This document shows, one piece after another, positions 1 to 8,167 of a stretch of 51,392 nucleotides of DNA. The DNA lies in NCBI GenBank assembly GCA_030537355.1, contig JAUNNF010000011.1, positions 1 through 51,392 on the forward strand. Reading direction: 5' to 3'. The notes under the pieces were generated by a model. That model was given only the letters and a program-made list of their open reading frames with translations, had not been told where the DNA came from and made no database searches. Positions within the stretch are counted from its first letter, which is position 1; every line of letters starts with the position of its first letter. The translations under genes and the position numbers were made by a program. Source of the stretch: Coriobacteriia bacterium. GTDB taxonomy: Bacteria; Actinomycetota; Coriobacteriia; Coriobacteriales; Eggerthellaceae.

Positions 1-54
1 ATTTTTCAATGAGAATCTTTTTAAAAACTGGCCATTTTTAGACTAGCATACGCA
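1..54. repeat. 54-bp terminal inverted repeat, left copy
   Basis: Bases 1-54 are the exact reverse complement of 51338-51391, and identity stops abruptly at base 55. In the right copy the repeat covers the last codons, stop and 3' flank of a solute-binding protein gene. In the left copy it lies just upstream of the glycosylase gene. The core has a quasi-palindrome around TGGCCA flanked by A and T runs. It may be a real repeat, a recombination site, or an assembly-graph node of about k-mer length; the last seems most likely. Confidence 0.9.
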
Positions 55-68
55 TCATCTCTCTTTGA

Positions 69-74
69 TAGTAT
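69..74 (+). promoter_or_regulatory. putative leaderless -10 element of the DNA glycosylase gene
   Basis: TAGTAT lies seven bases before the ATG at 82, which would place the transcript start at or next to the start codon. No Shine-Dalgarno sequence precedes the ATG. An overlapping TATAAA at 72-77 is an alternative hexamer but sits too close to the ATG. No convincing -35 is visible. Confidence 0.35.
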
Positions 75-81
75 AAACAAT

Positions 82-549
82 ATGATAAAACACCCTTTAA
101 AACCAATTTTTAATAAAAAATCAAGAATTTTGATTTTAGGATCGTTTCCATCTCCAAAGTCACGTGAGGTAGGCATGTATTATGGTAACCCACAAAATAG
201 GATGTGGAAGGTATTGGCGAGCATTTTTGACGAAGAAGTGCCTGTGGACAAGAAAGCTTTCTTGCTAAAACATAATATTGCCATGTGGGATGTGCTTGAG
301 AGCTGCGAGATAGTAGGCTCTGCTGATAGTACAATCACACACGAAGTGCCTAATGATTTAAGGCTTATCCTAGATAATGCCGATATTAGATTAATAGTTA
401 CAGCAGGTAATAAGGCAACTCAGTTGTATAAAAAATACAATAATTACGAGATTAAGCATATTGCTTTGCCATCAACAAGTCCTGCAAATGCAACTTGGTC
501 GCTAGAGAAATTAGTAAAAGCTTATTCGGCAATAAAATTGCATATTTAA
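82..549 (+). CDS. DNA-deoxyinosine (hypoxanthine) glycosylase, uracil-DNA glycosylase superfamily
   Basis: A 155-residue protein matching the small hypoxanthine-DNA glycosylase family (UDG family 6), which removes deaminated purine bases to start base excision repair. What shows this is the N-terminal strand and loop LILGSFPSPKSR followed by YYGNPQNRMW, which is the family's substrate-pocket region, and the C-terminal LPSTSPAN motif that forms the second half of the active site. The length is normal for the family. The gene stands alone with no Shine-Dalgarno, so it is probably leaderless. The upstream 81 bases hold only the terminal repeat and a candidate promoter. Confidence 0.85.
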   Translation: MIKHPLKPIFNKKSRILILGSFPSPKSREVGMYYGNPQNRMWKVLASIFDEEVPVDKKAFLLKHNIAMWDVLESCEIVGSADSTITHEVPNDLRLILDNADIRLIVTAGNKATQLYKKYNNYEIKHIALPSTSPANATWSLEKLVKAYSAIKLHI

Positions 550-579
550 TATAAAGTTTAAAATTTATTGCCGTTATGT

Positions 580-585
580 TATAAT
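580..585 (+). promoter_or_regulatory. leaderless -10 element (TATAAT) of the fic gene
   Basis: A perfect TATAAT occupies -12 to -7 relative to the A of the ATG at 592, so the transcript should start on the start codon itself. No Shine-Dalgarno lies between. The alternative in-frame TTG at 568 lies upstream of this element and so would not be transcribed from it, which favours the ATG. Confidence 0.65.
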
Positions 586-591
586 AAAATC

Positions 592-1458
592 ATGAAATAT
601 TTAAGCACAAAAGACATAGCAAAAAAATGGAATCTATCTGAGCGAAGTGTCAGGAATTACTGCCAAGCAGGTAGAATAGATGGAGCCAAATTTGATGGAA
701 GATCTTGGTTAATACCAGAGGATGCCACAAGGCCTTCTCGCAAAGTAAATTTATTGCAGCGTTTGCGGCAAGAAAAAGACAATAAAATAAAGGGTGGAAT
801 TTATCATAAAATTATGATTGATTTTACTTTCAATTCTAATCATATGGAAGGCAGTAAGCTCACTCATGAGCAAACAAGATATATTTATGAAACTAATACA
901 ATCGGAGTTAAGAACAAATCTGTAAACGTTGACGATGTAATAGAGACTATCAATCATTTCAAATGTGTTGATTATATTATTGACAGAGCTAACTATAAGT
1001 TAAGCGAGAATTACATTAAGCGCATACATGCAATTTTAAAAGATAATACATCAGACAGTAGAAAAGATTGGTTTGCTGTTGGAGATTACAAAAACTTATC
1101 TAATGAGGTAGGAGGGAAATGCACTACTAAACCTGAAGATGTGCAGAGCAAAATTTATAGTCTGATACAACGATACAACAAAAAGACAAAACATAATTTG
1201 CGAGACATACTACAATTTCATTATGAGTTTGAACGCATCCATCCATTTCAGGATGGCAATGGTAGAGTAGGACGTCTTATAATGTTTAAAGAATGTTTGC
1301 GTAACAGTATTACTCCGCTTATCATCGAGGATGATATTAAAGAGTTTTATTATAGAGGCCTTAACGAGTGGAAATACGAGCCAGGATATTTAACTGATAC
1401 ATGCTTAACTGCTCAAGATAGATTTAATGAGAGCTTAAAATACTTTAACTTAACTTAA
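592..1458 (+). CDS. HTH-Fic protein (AMPylase-type Fic domain)
   Basis: A 288-residue Fic-family protein that probably transfers AMP, or another nucleotide-derived group, from a nucleotide to a target protein. Residues about 1-45 form a helix-turn-helix of excisionase/MerR type (TKDIAKKWNLSERSVRNY, ending in the GRSWLIP wing). The catalytic motif HPFQDGNGRVGR starts at His217. The inhibitory motif S82-N-H-M-E86-G87 lies N-terminal to the Fic core, which is the class II autoinhibited arrangement. The start is set at 592 because TATAAT at 580-585 lies just before it. The stop overlaps convergent sufB by nine bases. No adjacent antitoxin gene is present. The target is unknown. Confidence 0.88.
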   Translation: MKYLSTKDIAKKWNLSERSVRNYCQAGRIDGAKFDGRSWLIPEDATRPSRKVNLLQRLRQEKDNKIKGGIYHKIMIDFTFNSNHMEGSKLTHEQTRYIYETNTIGVKNKSVNVDDVIETINHFKCVDYIIDRANYKLSENYIKRIHAILKDNTSDSRKDWFAVGDYKNLSNEVGGKCTTKPEDVQSKIYSLIQRYNKKTKHNLRDILQFHYEFERIHPFQDGNGRVGRLIMFKECLRNSITPLIIEDDIKEFYYRGLNEWKYEPGYLTDTCLTAQDRFNESLKYFNLT

Positions 1459-2376
1459 AAAGTCATCTAGGATTTGCGCTTCAGCTTCTTCTTCAGATAA
1501 ACCTAAAGTCATAAGTTTGACGAGTTGGTCGCCAGCAATTTTGCCAATTGCAGCTTCATGCACTAATTGAGCATCTTCATGTGCTGCTTCAATTGCAGGG
1601 ATTGATTTAACCTTAGCCTTACCCATTATGATTGAGTCACATTGAACATGACCAGAACATTTTGCATTACCAGTTACTAGTGGGTTAAAGACCTGTTGAG
1701 AGTGGTCTTTTGCAACAGATCTAGATATTACTTGTACGCTAGAACCATTTCCTACAAGCTCAATTTTCATGTTTGAAGTTGCAGTTTGGTTTCCCTCAGT
1801 CATAAGTTTTTCTGTGATGATAAGCTTTGCGCCTTGCCCGATGGTAATGTTAGATTCACGAATTGTTGAAGTTACACCACCAATTTGGCTCATTTCCATC
1901 TCACATATTGCATTTTTCTCAAGTACTACTTTAGTTTGGGGATTTAAGATTCTTGTGCCGTCTGCAGCTCCATTACCATAGTGTTTTTCAATATATTTAG
2001 TGTAGGAGCCTTCTCCACAATAAAAGCTGTGGATACCATCATGTTGAGTGGTTTTGTGTTCGTCATTATGGATGCCGCAGCCTGCGATGATCTCTACATT
2101 TGCGCCGCGGCCTATATGAAAGTTGTTATAGACAGTATCAACCATCCCAACTTTTGTAAGTATTACTGGGACAAATATGGTTTCACGCTTTGCATTGTCT
2201 TTGACCTTAACTTCGAGTCCACCTTGATCATTAGTCTCGATTGTAACGTTGGCTGAGTTGTTTCTCTCTACTAGTTTTCCGTTTTTTCTAACATTGAATG
2301 CACCATTAGGCATTCCATGAAGTCCTGCAATGTTTTCTAGTAAGTCTTTGTCTATTGGTGATAGGTCAACTGCCAT
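1450..2376 (-). CDS. sufB: SufB/SufD-family Fe-S scaffold subunit of a minimal SUF system
   Basis: A 308-residue SufBD-type beta-helix protein, the scaffold partner of the SufC ATPase in iron-sulfur cluster assembly in the cytoplasm. It begins in the LHGMPNGAFNVRKNG region and ends with the conserved EAAHEDAQLVHEAAIGKI segment typical of SufB/D C-termini; a Cys in GHVQCDSI is a candidate cluster or sulfur ligand. It is much shorter than the ~470-residue SufB of full SUF operons, and no sufD, sufS or sufU lies nearby. This fits the two-gene SufBC-like system of archaea, clostridia and related anaerobes. It starts nine bases after the sufC stop and overlaps fic convergently. Confidence 0.85.
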   Translation of the reverse strand: MAVDLSPIDKDLLENIAGLHGMPNGAFNVRKNGKLVERNNSANVTIETNDQGGLEVKVKDNAKRETIFVPVILTKVGMVDTVYNNFHIGRGANVEIIAGCGIHNDEHKTTQHDGIHSFYCGEGSYTKYIEKHYGNGAADGTRILNPQTKVVLEKNAICEMEMSQIGGVTSTIRESNITIGQGAKLIITEKLMTEGNQTATSNMKIELVGNGSSVQVISRSVAKDHSQQVFNPLVTGNAKCSGHVQCDSIIMGKAKVKSIPAIEAAHEDAQLVHEAAIGKIAGDQLVKLMTLGLSEEEAEAQILDDFLS

Positions 2377-2385
2377 TATTCATCC

Positions 2386-3129
2386 TTAACATGTGGTTGG
2401 TATTTCTGTCCCATGCAATACTGGAGGCTCGCTTAACTGACATTCTGGTGTGCCTTTTGCTACAAAGCCAAGGTTTGGCAATATCTCATCTGGAGTGCCA
2501 GTTTGAGTGATTTTACCTTGATCAAGTAATAAAATTTCATTTGCGAGTTCAAGTATGCGTTCTTGATGCGAAATAATAATTATTGTTTTATCTGGATTAG
2601 ATTTGTGTATTTCCCTAAAAGTTTGAGTGAGTCTATCAAAGCTCCATAGGTCAATGCCAGCCTCTGGCTCATCAAAAATTGCAATTTTAGGATTTCTCGC
2701 AAGTACTGTTGCAATTTCAATTCTTTTTATTTCTCCACCACTGAGTGATTTGTCGATTTCACGAGTTAAGTAACCAGCTGAGCAAAGTCCAACTTTAGAT
2801 AAATATTCATTACAGGCGAGCATAGGTAAGCGTTTTCCTGCAGCAATATCAAGTAATTTCTTAATAGTCATACCTTTAAATCTGGCTGGTTGTTGGAAGC
2901 CATAGCATATTCCTGCATTAGAAATTTCTGTCACTGATTTGCCAGTTAAATCTTTGCCATCAAGTACAACTTGACCTGAATCGGGTTTTACGATACCCAT
3001 GATTGCTTTTGCAAGAGTTGATTTTCCTCCACCATTAGGCCCTGTAATAACTATTAGTTTTCCATCATCAATTTTGTATGACAGGTCATTTAAAATCTTT
3101 TTAAATTTTATGTTTTTAAGTTCTAACAA
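2386..3129 (-). CDS. sufC: SufC, ABC-type ATPase for Fe-S cluster assembly
   Basis: A 247-residue cytosolic ABC ATPase that powers the SufB scaffold. Visible motifs are Walker A GPNGGGKST near residue 33, signature LSGGEIKR, and Walker B with the SufC-typical FDEPEAGIDLW. The Q-loop lies in the GFQQPARF segment characteristic of SufC. The ATG overlaps the stop of the upstream peptidase gene by seven bases, implying coupled translation. With sufB it forms a minimal two-component SUF machine at the end of the malQ-glgP-peptidase operon. Confidence 0.92.
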   Translation of the reverse strand: MLELKNIKFKKILNDLSYKIDDGKLIVITGPNGGGKSTLAKAIMGIVKPDSGQVVLDGKDLTGKSVTEISNAGICYGFQQPARFKGMTIKKLLDIAAGKRLPMLACNEYLSKVGLCSAGYLTREIDKSLSGGEIKRIEIATVLARNPKIAIFDEPEAGIDLWSFDRLTQTFREIHKSNPDKTIIIISHQERILELANEILLLDQGKITQTGTPDEILPNLGFVAKGTPECQLSEPPVLHGTEIPTTC

Positions 3130-5840
3130 AACAGATTAACCTCGTTCATGCCTTTAGGTACTTTATTGCTGAATGTGCATTTTACACCATTTTTTGTAGT
3201 CACATCAATATCTTTGGCACATTTATTAATGTCACCTGCAGTTGTGTTTATTATTTGATTTCTGTTAATCTCTCTAAAATCAGGGCTTACATTACTGTAA
3301 TAATTGTTGTCTTGCAAATTCATTATTTCTTTTATAGGTTTTGGCGCATCGATTTTTGCAACACTGCTAATAATATAGCCTTCAAGTTCTTCTTTTGTGA
3401 AGTTGTGTTTATCTAACCATTCGCCAGCTTTTTGATATGTTTTGTAAGTTTGATTTTGATGAGGATCCCTAAATGAGTAGTACTGAATATTTGATTTTGT
3501 ACTAATTATTACTCCAGATCCGTATGCACCATTTTTAACTCGTACTTCGTTCCATAGGTAATCTAGAGAGATTACTTTTGAAGCTACGTTGTACGGACCT
3601 GTATAGTCATTACACAATTTGCCTACAATGCTGTTATATGAAACATCACTCGGAATTAAGAAGGCTTCATTTTTGTCCTCGCATTTAGGAATAGTAAGTT
3701 TATTGTTGTGTTTTTCGTTTTTAATATTAGCGATCTGTAGATAAGTATCGTACGCATTATCATTAGCAATGATAGAAATATCTGGTTTTTGTGAAAAGAT
3801 TTTTGCTGCTATTGATTTTAGCTTTGTATAGTCAATATCTGTTTTTAAGAACTTATAAAAATCAACACCCGTCATCATGTCATAAACTTTACTTGCAGGA
3901 TTAATATATGACATAGCACGAGATAAGGAGGCAATATGACCAGCGTTGATAAAATTTTGTTCCATGATTACTTTTTGTTGTATGAGTATTGCTTTTATTT
4001 TTTCTATGTTGTCATATTTAGTATTAAAAATAATTTCATCAACTAGGCTAGCAAGTTTATGTGTATTTTGAGCGAGCGAAGAGGATCTGATAGTAAATTT
4101 GACTTTGACTTCATCTCCGTTAAATACGCTCGTGGCAAAATTTAAGTTTCCAAGATAAGTTTTTTCTAACTGGTTTATGGTCTGAGCGTTGAAGTTTGTT
4201 GTGTCTAATTTTCCTAGAATTAACGATATGACTGCAGCATAAGGTAGCTCTTCTACTTTTAAGCATTGCATGTCATAATATCTGTTTACATAACTGATAT
4301 CAGTGTTATCAACCTTGTATCTTCTAATATTATTGTTTTGTAAGGCGGGGGGCCATTTATTGATTTCTTCAATATCAGATATTTTCATCTTAGGAAGTTT
4401 GTTTATGTCCTCTATGCTATCAGGTGTATTTTGTTTCTCTTCTAGCGTTTTACAGAGTTCAATAACGCTATCATCTGGAACCAATTTTTCTTTTTGTTCT
4501 TTTTCTGTAGGTACTATTTCTGCTTGAGCATAATGATTATTGTTTACAAAAATTTCATTGGCTAGCTCAATGAAATAATCAGTTGTACATAACTTTTTTG
4601 CTCGTTCAATGTCATCGTAATAAAAAAGAGCGTCCATACTTGCATCTTCATCGTAGAGCCATTCTCCAAGTGAGTTAATGGCCATGTCAATGCCAGGTGA
4701 CATTTCAGGAATTTGTTCTTTTAATGTGAATTCTATTCTTGAAATTGAAGCAGCTAATGTTTGCCTGTCAAGTTTGATGCTTTTGATTGAGTCTTTTATT
4801 ATTTTATCTAATTGTTTTGCTTTGCCTGGCTTAATCGATTTTGCTGTAACGTATATTGCCGGTTGGTTAATGCCATTGTAAAAGCAGAAATCATAGTCTG
4901 ATGCAATACCGCTTTTTAAAAGTTTTGCTTTTAGAGGAGATTCGTTTGTGCTTGTAAGAGCATCAAGTAGAATATGTACAGCAAAGTTTTTAAAATGCTC
5001 ACGCTCCACAACATAGGCACATCCTGCACATGCATTTTCTTTTGAGGTTTTCATCTCATATTGTTTAAAATCAGACACTAGAGGAGTTTGTGTCTCTATT
5101 TCTCTTGGTTTATTTGCTTGTTTATTGTTCCATTTACTTAAGTATTCTTTATCTAAAAATTTGAGCATTCGCTCAATATTAAGGTTTCCGTATACTACAA
5201 TATATGCGTTACTTGGTTGGTAATGGTCATAATGTTCTTGTTTAAAGTCTGTATATGTCAGTTTCTTAATATCTTTAGGTGCACCACCTGATGAGTATTT
5301 ATAATGAGTGTTAGGGTAGAGGTTTTGCATTAGATACTCTTCTAACATTTCATTTGGGTCAGAGTATGCACCGCTCATTTCGTTAAATACGACACCATTG
5401 AAACCGCCATCAGGAGTTTTATGTCCGCCTTCTTGATAGAAGATGTTAATGTCGTCATGCAATTTTGGATTAAAAACGGCATCCATATATACATCTACGA
5501 GGTTCATTAAATCAGTCTCGTTAGTGGATGCTACTGGATACATAGTTTTATCAGCGAATGTGATTGCGTTTAAAAACGTTTGCATTGAAGTTTTAAGTAA
5601 ATTTGTGAAGGGCTCTTTGACAGGGAACTTTTTTGATCCACATAGAACACTATGTTCTAGTATATGAAATACGCCAGTTGAATCTTTTGGCGGGGTTTTA
5701 AATGAGATACTAAAAGCTTTTTCGTTATCATCATTTTTAATGTATAAGAGTTTTGCTCCACTTGTGTGGAGCATCTCAATTGCTTCGCCTTTTATTTCAG
5801 GAATTGTTTTTTGTTTTACTTCTTTAAAGTTGTATTTCAT
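3123..5840 (-). CDS. M16C-family zinc metallopeptidase (presequence protease/falcilysin-like)
   Basis: A 905-residue insulinase-superfamily peptidase expected to degrade peptides inside a closed two-halved chamber. The inverted zinc motif HILEH is at residues 59-63 (His59, catalytic Glu62, His63), and the third ligand is Glu154 in VFNEMSGAYS. The length and the C-terminal half, including the YRDP-like FRDPHQNQ region near residue 790, match subfamily M16C with its associated domain. No signal peptide is seen, so it is likely cytoplasmic and acts on short peptides. It overlaps glgP by 17 bases upstream and sufC by 7 bases downstream. It ends in TAG. Confidence 0.88.
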   Translation of the reverse strand: MKYNFKEVKQKTIPEIKGEAIEMLHTSGAKLLYIKNDDNEKAFSISFKTPPKDSTGVFHILEHSVLCGSKKFPVKEPFTNLLKTSMQTFLNAITFADKTMYPVASTNETDLMNLVDVYMDAVFNPKLHDDINIFYQEGGHKTPDGGFNGVVFNEMSGAYSDPNEMLEEYLMQNLYPNTHYKYSSGGAPKDIKKLTYTDFKQEHYDHYQPSNAYIVVYGNLNIERMLKFLDKEYLSKWNNKQANKPREIETQTPLVSDFKQYEMKTSKENACAGCAYVVEREHFKNFAVHILLDALTSTNESPLKAKLLKSGIASDYDFCFYNGINQPAIYVTAKSIKPGKAKQLDKIIKDSIKSIKLDRQTLAASISRIEFTLKEQIPEMSPGIDMAINSLGEWLYDEDASMDALFYYDDIERAKKLCTTDYFIELANEIFVNNNHYAQAEIVPTEKEQKEKLVPDDSVIELCKTLEEKQNTPDSIEDINKLPKMKISDIEEINKWPPALQNNNIRRYKVDNTDISYVNRYYDMQCLKVEELPYAAVISLILGKLDTTNFNAQTINQLEKTYLGNLNFATSVFNGDEVKVKFTIRSSSLAQNTHKLASLVDEIIFNTKYDNIEKIKAILIQQKVIMEQNFINAGHIASLSRAMSYINPASKVYDMMTGVDFYKFLKTDIDYTKLKSIAAKIFSQKPDISIIANDNAYDTYLQIANIKNEKHNNKLTIPKCEDKNEAFLIPSDVSYNSIVGKLCNDYTGPYNVASKVISLDYLWNEVRVKNGAYGSGVIISTKSNIQYYSFRDPHQNQTYKTYQKAGEWLDKHNFTKEELEGYIISSVAKIDAPKPIKEIMNLQDNNYYSNVSPDFREINRNQIINTTAGDINKCAKDIDVTTKNGVKCTFSNKVPKGMNEVNLFC

Positions 5841-8166
5841 CTATACCCCATATATTTTTAGCATATTCTCTAACAGATCTGTCTGACGAGAATTTACCTG
5901 CGCTAGCCATATTTAGAAATTCTTTTTTGGCAAATGCCCTCTTGTCTTTAGCGTCTTTGTTAGCTTGTAATTTTGCTTCTAGGCAAGATCGGAAGTCTTC
6001 AAATACAAAGTATTTGTCTTCATGCATCATGCCACCATATAACATTTCGAAGAATCCTGAACCGCAGTCATCTAGTGTCCCGTTAATAAGAGCATCAAGT
6101 ACGCGTCTAACACCTGGAGTCTCGCGATAATGATGTCTTGGATTGTATGATTTTTTGATTTTGTTTAGGTCTTCGACACGTGCACCAAATATATAATTGT
6201 TGTCTTCGCTTGCTTCTTCAACGATTTCAATGTTAGCACCATCGTAAGTTCCTAACGTTACAGCACCATTAAGCATTAATTTCATATTTCCTGTACCGGA
6301 TGCTTCTGTACCCGCTGTTGATATTTGTTCTGAGATATCTGCAGCAGCCACAAGCTTTTCGGCATACGATACATCATAATTTGAAACAAATACTACTTTG
6401 ATGTATTTGCTTACTACAGGGTCGTTATCAATTAAATCTGCGACTGTATTAATTACTTTAATAATAGCTTTTGCTTTTAGATAACCTGGAGCGCTCTTAC
6501 CACCAAAAATGTAAGTTGTTGGCGTAAAGTCTTTAAGTGTTCCTTCTTTAATCTGAAAGTAGAGTTCAAGTATTGTCAGAATGTTCAAGAATTGTCGTTT
6601 ATATTCGTGAATACGTTTTACTTGAACATCGACAATTGTATTTGTGTCAAATGACTTGTTGTCTCTTAGCTGAATATATTTATTTAAGGCTTCTTTATTG
6701 TGTTTTTTAATTTCGATAAACTCGTCTAATACTTTGTCATCATCAGCATATTTTTTTAATCTTTCTAGCATTGATAATTCGCGTAACCACTCATCAGAAC
6801 CTAAGAGTTTTGTTATAAAAGCTGAAAGTTTAGGATTGCAAACACCAAGCCATCTACGCTGAGTAATACCATTTGTAACGTTAGTGAACTTGTTTGGATA
6901 TAAGCTGTAATAGTCTTTAAGCACTGTTGTTTTAAGTAAGCCTGAATGGATTTCAGCCACTCCATTTATGTGTTGTGAGCATGCACATGCAAGATGAGCC
7001 ATATGTACAGTGCCACCTTGTAATATTTGTAAGTTCTTGAGTCTGTCAGGTTCCACACCCTTATCCTTGAATTCATCTAGAGTGTGTTCGTCAATTTGTT
7101 TAACGATTTCCTCAATGCGTGGTGATATGTAATGAATAAATTTAATATCCCACTTTTCTAATGCTTCTGCCATGATTGTGTGATTAGTATAGTTGAAACA
7201 TTGACAGGCAATATCATAAGCATCTCTAAATACAAAACCGTCCTCCATAAGCAATCTGATAAGCTCTGGAATTGATATTGTTGGATGAGTATCATTGAGT
7301 TGAATTGTTATATATTCTGGGAGCTTTTCAAGGTTGTCACCATGGTCTTTCTTGAAGTGTCTAATCATATCTTGTAGGCTGGCACTGCAGAAAAAATATT
7401 GTTGTGCGAGACGGAGTATGCGTCCTTCGTCACTTGAATCGTTAGGGTAGAGAACACGTGAAATGTTTTCTGCTGCAGTTTTTTCAGCAACTGCCTCATC
7501 ATATCTACCTTGATCAAATAGATTAAAATCAAATTCATGTACGGGTTCACATTGCCATAATCTGAGTGTTGAGATGTGATTTGTGCCCCAACCAATTATT
7601 GGCATATCGTATGGCACAGCATATACATCATAACCACACAAGTTGACTGTGACAGTATCTGCTGATTGTCTAACGCTCCATGGATCACCAATGCGTCTCC
7701 AGTTGTCGATATCCTCATTTTGAAAACCCTTATCAAACGTTTGTTTAAATAATCCGTAACCATATCTGATTCCATATCCATCTAATGGTAGATTGCATGT
7801 TGCTGCACTGTCAAGATAACAAGCAGCGAGACGACCTAAACCTCCATTTCCGAGAGCAGCATCTTCAATTTCTTCAAAACAGTTGATGTCAATACCATCT
7901 TCTTTTAGAATGTCTGTAGCTTCGTCTAATAGACCAGAACAAAAAAGGTTATTGTAGATTGCGCGTCCCATAAGGAATTCAGCAGAGAGATAGTAAGCTC
8001 TCTTTTGTTTATTATGAGCTTTTTGTGACTCTCGCCAATCTTTTGTGATGTTTTCAATAACCGATTTTGAAATGACATTATGAAGTTGTCCTACTTTTAA
8101 GTGACCTAGGCCAAACTGGTAGATTGATTTTCTAAGTACGTCAACAGAATCTCTTAAACTATACAT
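5824..8166 (-). CDS. glgP: Glycogen/maltodextrin phosphorylase
   Basis: A 780-residue glycosyltransferase family 35 enzyme that releases glucose-1-phosphate from alpha-1,4-glucans using inorganic phosphate. The pyridoxal-phosphate lysine sits near residue 628 in EASGTGNMKLMLNGAVTLGT. The N-terminal AALGNGGLGRLAACYLDS block and the KRIHEYKRQFLN block are both intact. It starts one base after the malQ stop, so the two alpha-glucan enzymes are translationally linked. Acting together, MalQ remodels short maltodextrins into longer chains that GlgP can attack. Confidence 0.95.
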   Translation of the reverse strand: MYSLRDSVDVLRKSIYQFGLGHLKVGQLHNVISKSVIENITKDWRESQKAHNKQKRAYYLSAEFLMGRAIYNNLFCSGLLDEATDILKEDGIDINCFEEIEDAALGNGGLGRLAACYLDSAATCNLPLDGYGIRYGYGLFKQTFDKGFQNEDIDNWRRIGDPWSVRQSADTVTVNLCGYDVYAVPYDMPIIGWGTNHISTLRLWQCEPVHEFDFNLFDQGRYDEAVAEKTAAENISRVLYPNDSSDEGRILRLAQQYFFCSASLQDMIRHFKKDHGDNLEKLPEYITIQLNDTHPTISIPELIRLLMEDGFVFRDAYDIACQCFNYTNHTIMAEALEKWDIKFIHYISPRIEEIVKQIDEHTLDEFKDKGVEPDRLKNLQILQGGTVHMAHLACACSQHINGVAEIHSGLLKTTVLKDYYSLYPNKFTNVTNGITQRRWLGVCNPKLSAFITKLLGSDEWLRELSMLERLKKYADDDKVLDEFIEIKKHNKEALNKYIQLRDNKSFDTNTIVDVQVKRIHEYKRQFLNILTILELYFQIKEGTLKDFTPTTYIFGGKSAPGYLKAKAIIKVINTVADLIDNDPVVSKYIKVVFVSNYDVSYAEKLVAAADISEQISTAGTEASGTGNMKLMLNGAVTLGTYDGANIEIVEEASEDNNYIFGARVEDLNKIKKSYNPRHHYRETPGVRRVLDALINGTLDDCGSGFFEMLYGGMMHEDKYFVFEDFRSCLEAKLQANKDAKDKRAFAKKEFLNMASAGKFSSDRSVREYAKNIWGIDEIQL

Positions 8167-8167
8167 C

